DNA of 64,000 nucleotides from Trinickia violacea (GTDB lineage Bacteria; Pseudomonadota; Gammaproteobacteria; Burkholderiales; Burkholderiaceae), in NCBI RefSeq assembly GCF_005280735.1, contig NZ_CP040078.1:2666001-2730000 (forward strand), given 5' to 3'. The notes under the pieces were generated by a model. It searched no databases, was not told the origin of the DNA, and saw only the letters and a program-made list of their open reading frames with translations. Every line of letters starts with the position of its first letter. Positions within the stretch are counted from its first letter, which is position 1. This document shows positions 18,769 through 27,839 of this stretch, piece after piece. Position numbers and translations under genes: made by a program.

Positions 18769-19926
18769 TTACAACGGCGGCAGTGCTTTGTGCTCCAGCC
18801 AAAGCTGCTGGACGAATGGGTCCGTTACCGAGTACCGCCCGTGCCCGCTTCGCATGATGAGATTCTCATTGAGCAGTTCATTGATTAAGGGTTGGATTTC
18901 CTCGGGCGCCAAAGGACGGCCGATCGCCTTAGCATAGGCGTCGATCGCATCGGCGGAGTAGAGTCCCTTCACTTCGGTTTTCGCGCTCGCGACCCGATCG
19001 AAGATCGCCGCCGCCAAGCTCCCCAATCGTTCGAGCTTGTTCAGCTCCACGTCAGCGGCGGATGCCCGCAACGTCGCAGCGATGACCGGAAAAAACTGAT
19101 CGGGATCCGCACCGTCAGGCAAGGCGGCGACCTGCCGCAACGCTTTGATCATCTCTTCGGGCCGCGAACCCAGCTTGACGAAGCCCGCGTATGCGGCGTC
19201 CCGCGACGGAACCCGGGATATTCCGGCACTGCGTAGCGCATTCAGCAAAAAATCGATGTACGCGATGTCGAGAACCGGGTACTCGATCGAGGTGGCCCCC
19301 TGGAATGCCTGGGCGCGCTGGACCGTCAGTTCGTTGACCTTGGCGCGATGCGACCCGGTGCCGATAAGGATGAAGTGTCCCGGCGTGATGGGCCGCAAGT
19401 TGACGGCGTCGCGGGCCGCCTTGAGCGCAATCAGCAGCTTGTGGCCATCCTCCGTCGTCGTCGCCTGCTGAACTTCATCGATGATGAGAACCACGTCGGT
19501 TTGAGCGACGTCCACCAGTTTCACCAGCACCTGCTCGAGCGTCGCACCCTGGGCCGTACCGATCGCATCCAGATTGAATCCCAGCTTGAAACCCGCTGCC
19601 CCGACATCGAGACCTTTGATGCGCCGCAGCTTGCTCAATAGAGATGATGCAGGCGCCTCGAGTTCTTTCAGCGCCTGTTTAATCGAGTTCTGCACCAAAG
19701 TCGCCGGATTGGCCTGCGTGTCGGTCCACAAGTCGACGTAGATGACCAGGGCACCGGCGTCCGCCAAGCTCGGAATCAGATCGTTCAACAAAAATGTCGT
19801 CTTACCGATTCGACGCAGACCGGACAGGAACAAACCGGAGCGCAATCCCACATCCAAAGGCCCTGGGCGGAGTAACTGCTGCGTCATTTGGGCGGCAAGC
19901 GCTTGACGTCGAAAAAGGGTGCTCAT
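18769..19926 (-). CDS. AAA-type ATPase with C-terminal winged-helix-like region
   Basis: A 385-residue P-loop ATPase of the kind often called archaeal-type or AAA_16-like. Walker A is SGLRRIGKTTF near residue 35, and Walker B is VVLIIDEVQQA. The C-terminal 80 residues (EIQPLINELLNENLIMRSGHGRYSVTDPFV) look like a winged helix. There is no transmembrane segment. Relatives occur alone in many genomes and their role is unclear. It is convergent with phnE. Its upstream 50 bases are strikingly AT-rich, unlike its neighbours, which hints at separate acquisition. Confidence 0.75.
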   Translation of the reverse strand: MSTLFRRQALAAQMTQQLLRPGPLDVGLRSGLFLSGLRRIGKTTFLLNDLIPSLADAGALVIYVDLWTDTQANPATLVQNSIKQALKELEAPASSLLSKLRRIKGLDVGAAGFKLGFNLDAIGTAQGATLEQVLVKLVDVAQTDVVLIIDEVQQATTTEDGHKLLIALKAARDAVNLRPITPGHFILIGTGSHRAKVNELTVQRAQAFQGATSIEYPVLDIAYIDFLLNALRSAGISRVPSRDAAYAGFVKLGSRPEEMIKALRQVAALPDGADPDQFFPVIAATLRASAADVELNKLERLGSLAAAIFDRVASAKTEVKGLYSADAIDAYAKAIGRPLAPEEIQPLINELLNENLIMRSGHGRYSVTDPFVQQLWLEHKALPPL

Positions 19927-19978
19927 CGGGAATTACCCAGAATTATGGGAATTCAATAATTATAGCATTCCAATAATT
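19927..19978. promoter_or_regulatory. AT-rich repeat-bearing upstream region of the ATPase gene
   Basis: About 50 bases contain two related copies, ATTCAATAATT and ATTCCAATAATT, and an imperfect inverted pair GAATTACCCA/TGGGAATTC. This probably holds the ATPase promoter and perhaps an autoregulatory site. The MocR gene stop lies at its far end. Confidence 0.35.
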
Positions 19979-21568
19979 TCATATAATTTGGCTGCCCTCA
20001 CCCGGAACGCCCTCCCGCAGCTCCGCTTCGTCAATCGCCCCCGCCAGCAACTCGAACGACGGCACGATCTCCTCATCCGGCACGCACGCGTAGCCGATCA
20101 GCAACCCGGACGCCGAGCGCGCCGGCTCCGCGTAATATCCCGACAACGGCCGCACGACGATGTTGCGCTCCAGCGCGGCGGCAGCCACGTGGCGGTCGTC
20201 CGCGCCCTCGGGCAATTGCAGCACCAAATGCAGCCCGGCATCGCCGCCGACCGTCGGCAACGCGTCGCCATAGCGCCGCGCGACCGCATCGAGCAAGTTC
20301 TGCCGCCGCTGTCCGTAAAGCGTGCGCATCCTGCGGATATGCGAGGTGAAATGCCCTTCGGCGATGAACTCGGCGAGCACCGCCTGCTGCAATAGCTGCC
20401 CTTCCCGGTACAACTCGGCGCTCGCGGTCGCGAAGCTCTCCGCGAGCCCCTCGGGCACGACCAGATACCCCACGCGCAAACCTGGAAACAGCGTCTTGCC
20501 GAAGCTCCCGACGTAAATCACCTGCCCCGCCGTATCGAGCCCCTGCAGCGACGCGAGCGGCCGGCTGCCGTAGCGGAATTCGCTGTCGTAGTCGTCTTCG
20601 ATGATCCAGCACTGATGTTGGCGCGCGTACTCGAGCAGCATGCGGCGGCGCGCGAGCGTCATCACCATGCCAAGCGGATATTGATGCGACGGCGTGACGA
20701 GCATCAGCTTCGGCGGATTCGCGAGATCGTCGGGCGAAGGCGCGATCCCTTCGGCGTCGACGCCGATCGGACGCGAGCGCAGCCCCGAGACGTGCAGCAC
20801 GCTGCGCACGCCCCAATAGCACGGGTCTTCGGTCCAGATGAGGTCGCCGGGGTCGGACAAGAGACGCACCGCCAGATCGATCGATTGATGAATGCCCGTC
20901 GTGATGATGATCTGCTCGGGCGTGCAGCGCACCGAGCGCGACGTGCGCAGATAGTCGGCAAGCACATGGCGCAGGAGCGCCAGACCGCCGCCCGGCGCAT
21001 AGGTCAGGAGTTCCGGGCGCAGCCGGCGCCAGTATTTGCTGCTGATGCGGTTCCACACTTGCGCGGGAAAGCGCGACACATCAGGCACGCCGGGCATGAA
21101 CGCGCCCCATTGGCGCTTCGAGACGCCCGCGCCCGCGACGAGACGCGCGCCGCGCGTCGACAGCGCACGCACCGCGGTTTGCAACGGCAGCGCCGAGGCG
21201 TCGAGCCCCGCGCCATGCCCGCCGGCGCGCGCCGCTTTCGCCGCGTCCCCGGCGACGCGCGCCGGCTCCGCCGTCTCAGGCGCGCCCAAGATCTCGTCCG
21301 GCGTGCTATCCGCGACGAACGTGCCGCGCCCCGTCCCCGACGTCACATAGCCTTCGAGCGCCAATTGCTCATAGACCTGCGTCACGGTATTGCGCGCAAT
21401 TCCAAGCTCGTTGGCGAGCAGCCGCGACGACGGCACCTTCGTCCCGGCCGGCAGCTCGCGCGACAGGATCGCCTGCTGCAGCAGCCGATGCAGCTGCCGG
21501 TAGACCGGTTGTCCGTTGCCGCGCTCGATCCGCTGCGCAAGCCAGTCCGACAGTACGCTCGCGCGCAT
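19979..21568 (-). CDS. MocR/GabR-family transcription regulator
   Basis: A 529-residue fusion of an N-terminal GntR-type winged helix (QPVYRQLHRLLQQAILSRELPAGTKVPSSRLLANELGIARNTV, residues 20-65) to a fold-type I aminotransferase-like domain that binds pyridoxal phosphate. The expected PLP lysine is in YVGSFGKTLFPGLRVGY. It is divergent from gabT with 128 bases between starts, so by analogy with GabR it probably activates gabTD in response to GABA or a related amine. Direct evidence for the effector is lacking. Confidence 0.88.
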   Translation of the reverse strand: MRASVLSDWLAQRIERGNGQPVYRQLHRLLQQAILSRELPAGTKVPSSRLLANELGIARNTVTQVYEQLALEGYVTSGTGRGTFVADSTPDEILGAPETAEPARVAGDAAKAARAGGHGAGLDASALPLQTAVRALSTRGARLVAGAGVSKRQWGAFMPGVPDVSRFPAQVWNRISSKYWRRLRPELLTYAPGGGLALLRHVLADYLRTSRSVRCTPEQIIITTGIHQSIDLAVRLLSDPGDLIWTEDPCYWGVRSVLHVSGLRSRPIGVDAEGIAPSPDDLANPPKLMLVTPSHQYPLGMVMTLARRRMLLEYARQHQCWIIEDDYDSEFRYGSRPLASLQGLDTAGQVIYVGSFGKTLFPGLRVGYLVVPEGLAESFATASAELYREGQLLQQAVLAEFIAEGHFTSHIRRMRTLYGQRRQNLLDAVARRYGDALPTVGGDAGLHLVLQLPEGADDRHVAAAALERNIVVRPLSGYYAEPARSASGLLIGYACVPDEEIVPSFELLAGAIDEAELREGVPGEGSQII

Positions 21569-21570
21569 AA

Positions 21571-21615
21571 ATTGGCCCCTACATTTTCATTAAAATGGCT
21601 CTAATAATTGGAGCC
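21571..21615. promoter_or_regulatory. repeated TGG motifs between MocR gene and gabT
   Basis: Three related direct motifs are seen: ATTGGCCCCTA (from 21571), AATGGCTCTA (from 21594) and AATTGGAGCC (from 21606). MocR regulators commonly bind direct repeats in the shared promoter, so this is a candidate GabR-like operator. Spacings of about 23 and 13 bases between GG pairs are measured from sequence; binding is inferred. Confidence 0.4.
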
Positions 21616-21696
21616 AAACCTGATTATAGTCGTCACATCGGGCGGCTTGATGCCGCACACCTGCTCGAACTCAAACCAACGCGAGGAGATGCCCGC

Positions 21697-22983
21697 ATGA
21701 CCACCAATTCCGAACTTCAGGCCCGCAAGGACGCCGCCACCCCGCGTGGCGTCGGCGTGATGTGCAACTTCTACGCCGCGCGCGCGGAAAATGCGGAACT
21801 GTGGGACATCGAGGGCCGCCGCTTTATCGATTTCGCCGCCGGCATCGCCGTGGTCAACACGGGCCACCGTCATCCGAAGATCGTTGCGGCGATGCGCGAA
21901 CAGCTCGATCGCTTCACGCACACCGCGTATCAGATCGTGCCGTACGAGTCATACGTCACGCTGGCCGAGAAAATCAACGCGCGCGCACCCGGCGACCATC
22001 CGAAGAAGACCGCGTTCTTCACGACCGGCGCCGAGGCCGTCGAAAACGCGGTCAAGATCGCCCGCGCGGCGACCGGCCGTCCCGGCCTGATCGCGTTCTC
22101 GGGCGGCTTCCATGGCCGCACGCTGATGGGCATGGCGCTCACCGGCAAGGTCGCGCCGTACAAGCTCGGCTTCGGCCCGTTCCCGTCGGACGTGTTCCAT
22201 GCGCCGTTCCCGAACCCGCTGCACGGCGTGTCGACGGCCGATTCGCTGCGCGCCGTCGAGACGCTCTTCAAGGCCGATGTCGATCCGAAGCGCGTCGCCG
22301 CAATCATCTTCGAACCGGTGCAGGGCGAAGGCGGCTTCTATCCCGCGCCCGCGGAGTTCGTGCGCGGCCTGCGCAAGATCTGCGACGAGCACGGCATCCT
22401 CTTGATCGCCGACGAAGTGCAGACCGGCTTCGCTCGCACGGGCAAGCTCTTCGCGATGCAACACTACGACGTGACGCCCGACCTCATGACGATCGCCAAG
22501 AGCCTGGCGGGCGGCATGCCGCTGTCGGGCGTGGTCGGCCGCGCCGAGATCATGGACGCGGCCGCGCCCGGCGGCCTCGGCGGCACCTACGCGGGCAACC
22601 CGATGGCGGTCGCGGCGGCGCACGCGGTGCTCGACGTGATCGACGAAGAACAGCTCTGCGAGCGCGCGACGAAGCTCGGCGACAAGCTCAAAGCCAAGCT
22701 CACGTCGCTGCAACACGACGTGCCGCAGATCGCCGACGTGCGCGGCCCCGGCGCAATGGTCGCCGTCGAATTCCTCAAGGCCGGCACGCGCGAGCCGGAT
22801 ACCGAATTCACGAAGAAAGTCCAGGCGCGCGCGCTGGAACGGGGGCTGCTGCTGCTCGTGTGCGGCGTCTATGGCAACGTCGTTCGCTTCCTGTTTCCTC
22901 TCACCATTCAAGACGCCGTGTTCGACGAAGCGCTCGGCCTGCTCGAAGAGGTGTTGAAGGAAAGCGTGGGGATTGCGGCTTAA
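21697..22983 (+). CDS. gabT: 4-aminobutyrate-2-oxoglutarate transaminase
   Basis: Converts GABA plus 2-oxoglutarate to succinate semialdehyde and glutamate. The 428-residue class III aminotransferase has FFTTGAEAVENAVKIAR, the HGRTLMGMALTGK stretch, LLIADEVQTGFARTGK and the PLP lysine in TIAKSLAGGMPL. The start ATG at 21697 has GAGGAG eight bases upstream; an open extension to 21595 lies in the promoter region and is rejected. It is followed after 30 bases by gabD. Confidence 0.93.
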   Translation: MTTNSELQARKDAATPRGVGVMCNFYAARAENAELWDIEGRRFIDFAAGIAVVNTGHRHPKIVAAMREQLDRFTHTAYQIVPYESYVTLAEKINARAPGDHPKKTAFFTTGAEAVENAVKIARAATGRPGLIAFSGGFHGRTLMGMALTGKVAPYKLGFGPFPSDVFHAPFPNPLHGVSTADSLRAVETLFKADVDPKRVAAIIFEPVQGEGGFYPAPAEFVRGLRKICDEHGILLIADEVQTGFARTGKLFAMQHYDVTPDLMTIAKSLAGGMPLSGVVGRAEIMDAAAPGGLGGTYAGNPMAVAAAHAVLDVIDEEQLCERATKLGDKLKAKLTSLQHDVPQIADVRGPGAMVAVEFLKAGTREPDTEFTKKVQARALERGLLLLVCGVYGNVVRFLFPLTIQDAVFDEALGLLEEVLKESVGIAA

Positions 22984-23013
22984 ATTCGCGGCTTAAATGA
23001 ATCTGGAGTGGAA

Positions 23014-24483
23014 ATGCACAATCTGGAACCGATCAATCTGAAGGACGCGTCGCTCTTGCGCACGCAGGCGTTTATCGCCGGCGAATGGCAAGGCGCCGCC
23101 GACGGCTCGACGTTCGAAGTCCGCAACCCCGCCACCGGCAACCTGCTCGGCACGGTGCCGAACATGGGCGCGACGGAAACGCGCCACGCGATCGATGCGG
23201 CCAACCGCGCTTGGAGCGCGTGGCGCAAGCAGACCGCCAAGCAGCGTTCGGCGGTGCTGCGCAAATGGCACGACCTGATGCTCGACAACGCGGACGACCT
23301 CGCGCTGATCCTCACGACCGAGCAAGGCAAGCCGCTCGCCGAAGCGAAGGGCGAGATCCAGTACGCGGCGTCGTTCCTCGAATGGTTCGCGGAAGAAGCG
23401 AAACGCGTCTACGGCGACACGATTCCGAGCCCCTCCGCGGACAAGCGCATCGTCGTCGTGAAGGAGCCGGTCGGCGTTTGCGCGGCGATCACGCCGTGGA
23501 ACTTCCCGGCCGCGATGATCACGCGCAAGGTCGGCCCCGCGCTCGCAGCCGGCTGCCCGATCATCGTCAAGCCGGCCGAAGCGACGCCGCTGACGGCGCT
23601 CGCGCTCGCCGTGCTGGCCAAGCGCGCGGGCGTGCCGGCGGGCGTGTTCAGCGTCGTCACGGGCGATCCGAAAGCGATCGGCGCCGAACTGACCGGCAAC
23701 GCGACCGTGCGCAAGCTGTCGTTCACGGGCTCGACGCCTGTGGGGCGTCTGCTGATGGCGCAGTGCGCGCCGACCGTCAAGAAGGTCTCGCTCGAACTCG
23801 GCGGCAACGCGCCGTTCATCGTGTTCGACGACGCCGATCTCGATGCGGCGGTGGCCGGTGCGATCGCCTCGAAGTATCGCAACAGCGGACAGACCTGCGT
23901 CTGCACGAACCGGTTCTACGTGCATGAGAAGGTGTACGACGCGTTCGCGGAAAAGCTGCGCGCGGCGGTCGGTGCGCTGAAGGTGGGTCGCGGCACCGAA
24001 GCCGGCGTGACGCAAGGCCCGCTGATCAACGAAGCCGCGGTGCTGAAAGTCGAAGCGCATATCGAGGACGCGCTGGCTAAAGGCGCAAAGGTCGTCGCGG
24101 GCGGCAAGCGCCACGCGCTCGGACACGGCTTTTTCGAGCCCACGGTGCTGAGCGGCGTCACGCCCGCGATGAAAGTCGCGAAGGAAGAAACGTTCGGCCC
24201 GCTCGCGCCGCTCTTCAAGTTCGCGTCGGACGATGAAGTCGTGCACCTCGCCAACGACACCGAGTTCGGCCTCGCCGCGTACTTCTATAGCCGCGACATC
24301 AGCCGCGTGTGGCGTGTGGCCGAAGCGCTCGAGTACGGCATGGTCGGCATCAACACCGGGCTCATCTCGAACGAAGTCGCGCCGTTCGGCGGCGTCAAGC
24401 AATCCGGGCTCGGCCGCGAAGGCTCGCACTACGGGATCGACGACTATGTCGTCATCAAGTATCTGTGCATGGGCGAGGTTTGA
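23014..24483 (+). CDS. gabD: succinate-semialdehyde dehydrogenase (NADP+ type)
   Basis: Oxidises the succinate semialdehyde made by GabT to succinate. The 489-residue aldehyde dehydrogenase has the NAD(P) stretch ITPWNFPAAMITRK, FTGSTPVGR, the general-base Glu in LELGGNAPFIVFDD and the catalytic Cys in NSGQTCVCTNR. The ATG at 23014 has GGAG five bases before it; a GTG two codons upstream overlaps that site. It ends the gabTD operon at a strong terminator. Confidence 0.95.
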   Translation: MHNLEPINLKDASLLRTQAFIAGEWQGAADGSTFEVRNPATGNLLGTVPNMGATETRHAIDAANRAWSAWRKQTAKQRSAVLRKWHDLMLDNADDLALILTTEQGKPLAEAKGEIQYAASFLEWFAEEAKRVYGDTIPSPSADKRIVVVKEPVGVCAAITPWNFPAAMITRKVGPALAAGCPIIVKPAEATPLTALALAVLAKRAGVPAGVFSVVTGDPKAIGAELTGNATVRKLSFTGSTPVGRLLMAQCAPTVKKVSLELGGNAPFIVFDDADLDAAVAGAIASKYRNSGQTCVCTNRFYVHEKVYDAFAEKLRAAVGALKVGRGTEAGVTQGPLINEAAVLKVEAHIEDALAKGAKVVAGGKRHALGHGFFEPTVLSGVTPAMKVAKEETFGPLAPLFKFASDDEVVHLANDTEFGLAAYFYSRDISRVWRVAEALEYGMVGINTGLISNEVAPFGGVKQSGLGREGSHYGIDDYVVIKYLCMGEV

Positions 24484-24518
24484 GGCGCTGAGCGCTTGAA
24501 CCGCTCGCAGCTTTAAGC

Positions 24519-24555
24519 AAAACGGCAACGGCTTGCACCGTTGCCGTTTTGTTTT
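24519..24555 (+). terminator. rho-independent terminator after gabD
   Basis: A perfect 13-bp stem (AAAACGGCAACGG paired with its complement) has a 6-base loop and is followed by GTTTTC. It starts 36 bases after the gabD stop. Confidence 0.9.
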
Positions 24556-24743
24556 CTGCACGTGCTCAGTGCGCGAACATAGCGAATCGAGACGCGCCGG
24601 CGCGCGCCACGCCGCTACAGACTTTACACACTGTTACCCGCGGCCATGCGCCCGTAAACACGGCTTTCCCTATACTTCACGCGCCGATCCGCAATTGGAT
24701 CAGTCTGCCGCAAGCAAGCGGCGCTTCGATGCCGAGACACCCG

Positions 24744-25391
24744 ATGACGCGCGTATTTCTTCCAAAAGTCAGCCTTCTCGTTTCCCTTGCCGCAGCCGGC
24801 GCAACGTTCGCGCTGAGCGGCTGTGTGGCGCCGAATCCGTACGCGTCATATCCGTCCCAGCCGCAATACGCGCAACCTCAGTACACGCAACCGCAATACG
24901 CGCAGCCGCAATATGCCGAGCCCGCGTACGCGCAGGATACCGACCCGCAGCCGGTCTACGCCCAACCCGCGCCGATGCCGCCTGCCGGTTACCAGCCGCC
25001 GCCTCCGCCTGTGGCCTATCAACCGGCCCCGGCTCCTGCGCCGGCCTACGGCTATTCGACGCAATACGGCACCGTGACGGCCATCCAGCCGCTCAGCAAT
25101 GCGGCAAGCCCTGGGGGCGTAGCGGGAACGGTGGTCGGGGCGGTGGTCGGCGGCGTGCTTGGCAACCAGATCGGACGCGGGCACGGGCGCGATGTCGCCA
25201 CCGTGGTCGGCGCCTTGGGCGGCGCAGTGGCCGGAAACTCGATCGGCCAGCAAATGGGTGGGCCATCCGGCTATCGCGTTTCGGTACAACTCAGCGACGG
25301 CTCGACGCGCGCCTTCGACTTGCCGAACCCGGGTGATCTGCATCCGGGCGATCGCGTGCGTGTCGACGGCGATCAGATCGCGCGCTATTGA
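24744..25391 (+). CDS. outer-membrane-type lipoprotein with glycine-zipper domain
   Basis: A 215-residue lipoprotein. The signal peptide ends in the lipobox ALSGC with the acylated Cys near residue 26. Next comes a Tyr/Gln/Pro-rich low-complexity region with PQYAQ-type repeats. A glycine-zipper helix pair follows (GVAGTVVGAVVGGVLGNQIG and VVGALGGAVAGNSIGQQMG). A short C-terminal beta region (YRVSVQLSDGSTRAFDLPNPGDLHPGDRVRVDGDQI) resembles SlyB/PcpY-type proteins. The role is probably envelope integrity. The start could also be the ATG at 24729. Confidence 0.8.
   Translation: MTRVFLPKVSLLVSLAAAGATFALSGCVAPNPYASYPSQPQYAQPQYTQPQYAQPQYAEPAYAQDTDPQPVYAQPAPMPPAGYQPPPPPVAYQPAPAPAPAYGYSTQYGTVTAIQPLSNAASPGGVAGTVVGAVVGGVLGNQIGRGHGRDVATVVGALGGAVAGNSIGQQMGGPSGYRVSVQLSDGSTRAFDLPNPGDLHPGDRVRVDGDQIARY
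24861..24935 (+). repeat. five 15-base coding repeats (PQYAQ-like)
   Basis: Five consecutive 15-base units encode PQYAQ, PQYTQ, PQYAQ, PQYAE and PAYAQ inside the lipoprotein. Copy-number changes would keep the frame. Confidence 0.85.
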
Positions 25392-25401
25392 TGCTTGATG
25401 C

Positions 25402-25434
25402 GACAGCGGGCCGCTATAAAAGCGGCCCGCTGTC
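25402..25434. terminator. bidirectional hairpin between convergent genes
   Basis: A perfect 14-bp stem (GACAGCGGGCCGCT and its complement) with a 5-base loop lies 10 bases after the lipoprotein stop and about 50 bases before the thiolase stop. It lacks a clear T-run but is well placed to end both transcripts. Confidence 0.7.
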
Positions 25435-25485
25435 AGCGAGGCAAGGCAAGCGGCGAAGCTTGCCTATTCAGTCATCACACCCTCA

Positions 25486-26688
<1,203 letters not shown>

Positions 26689-26805
26689 GTGATGTCTCCA
26701 AGAATTGAATGCCGGCGCACACGCCTAGGCGCGGCGCAGTCGAACGGGCGGCCGTCCGGCGACGTTCTTGGCAAACGAGAAAGCCGTGCGACCGAATTGC
26801 GAAAT

Positions 26806-26839
26806 GTTCTATATGCGAACTAAAGATCGTGTATCGAAC
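26806..26839. promoter_or_regulatory. two 15-bp candidate PcaR-type operators
   Basis: GTTCTATATGCGAAC (26806-26820) and, on the minus strand, GTTCGATACACGATC (26825-26839) lie between pcaF and the IclR gene. Both resemble the site GTTCGATAATCGCAC reported for PcaR of Pseudomonas putida, and they are 19 bases apart, about two helix turns. Confidence 0.6.
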
Positions 26840-27014
26840 ATTTAAGGCCATCATAGAGGCTGGGAGAAATCCCTGTCAAGCACAGTGGCGTTCCGGCGGC
26901 GCGTTCGCCCAAGGCATCGGCAATCGACAAACCTCGGATCGCCCTCGTTGGCCCAAGGTTGGCGAAAGACGAGCCTTGAGCTATCTTCACGGCTGCCCCA
27001 TTTCGCCACAGGCC

Positions 27015-27839
27015 ATGAGCAAAGCCCCCCAAGTGTCGCCCCCCTCTTCTGACGAAGCCGCCGAAGCGCCGGACAAACCGGGCGACTCCTATGTCCAATC
27101 GTTCGCGCGCGGTCTTGCGGTGATCCGCACGTTCAACGCGGAACGACCCGAGCAGACGCTGACCGATGTCGCCGCCGCCGCCGGGCTCACGCGCGCGGGC
27201 GCGCGCCGCATTCTGCTCACGCTGCAAACGCTCGGGTACGTCGAAGCCGAAGGACGCCTCTTTCGCCTTACGCCCAGGATCCTCGATCTCGGCTTTGCCT
27301 ACCTGACGTCGATGCCGTTCTGGAATCTGGCCGAGCCGATCATGGAAGACTTGTCGGCGCAGGTGCATGAAAGCTGCTCGGCGGCCGTGCTCGACCGCAC
27401 CGAAATCGTCTACGTGCTGCGCGTGCCGACGCACAAGATCATGACGATCAACCTCTCGATCGGCAGCCGCTTGCCGGCCTATTGCACGTCGATGGGCCGC
27501 GTCCTGCTTTCGGCGTTGAGTGAGCAAGAACTCGACGCCACGCTCGACGCCACGCAGATCGTCGCGCACACGCCGCGCACGATCGTCGACAGGGACGAGC
27601 TCAAGAAGACCATCGCTCAAGTCGGCGCGCAAGGCTGGGCGATCGTCGATCAGGAACTCGAAGCCGGCCTGATCTCGATGTCCGCGCCGATTCGCAACCG
27701 GCAGGGACGCATCATCGCCGCGCTCAACATCAGCGGCAACGTACAGCGCAAGTCCGCGAAGCAGATGGTGAAAGCGTTTTTGGAGCCGTTGCAGCAGGCA
27801 TCGCGGACCGTCTCCGAACTGGTGGCGCGGCGCGGTTAG
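27015..27839 (+). CDS. pcaR: IclR-family regulator of the beta-ketoadipate pathway
   Basis: A 274-residue IclR regulator. The N-terminal winged helix spans about residues 25-90 (SYVQSFARGLAVIRTFNAERPEQTLTDVAAAAGLTRAGARRILLTLQTLGYV). The effector domain has YVLRVPTHKIMTINLSIGSRLPAYCTSMGRVLLS and QGWAIVDQELEAGLISMSAPI, as in PcaR/PobR/CatR relatives. The divergent pcaF and the intervening PcaR-like sites support PcaR. Its stop overlaps the convergent MFS gene stop by four bases. Confidence 0.82.
   Translation: MSKAPQVSPPSSDEAAEAPDKPGDSYVQSFARGLAVIRTFNAERPEQTLTDVAAAAGLTRAGARRILLTLQTLGYVEAEGRLFRLTPRILDLGFAYLTSMPFWNLAEPIMEDLSAQVHESCSAAVLDRTEIVYVLRVPTHKIMTINLSIGSRLPAYCTSMGRVLLSALSEQELDATLDATQIVAHTPRTIVDRDELKKTIAQVGAQGWAIVDQELEAGLISMSAPIRNRQGRIIAALNISGNVQRKSAKQMVKAFLEPLQQASRTVSELVARRG

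Noticed and set aside
24861..24935. Regular 15-base repeats suggestive of a CRISPR or satellite array
   Set aside because: The units are contiguous without spacers and encode PQYAQ-type repeats in frame inside a lipoprotein.
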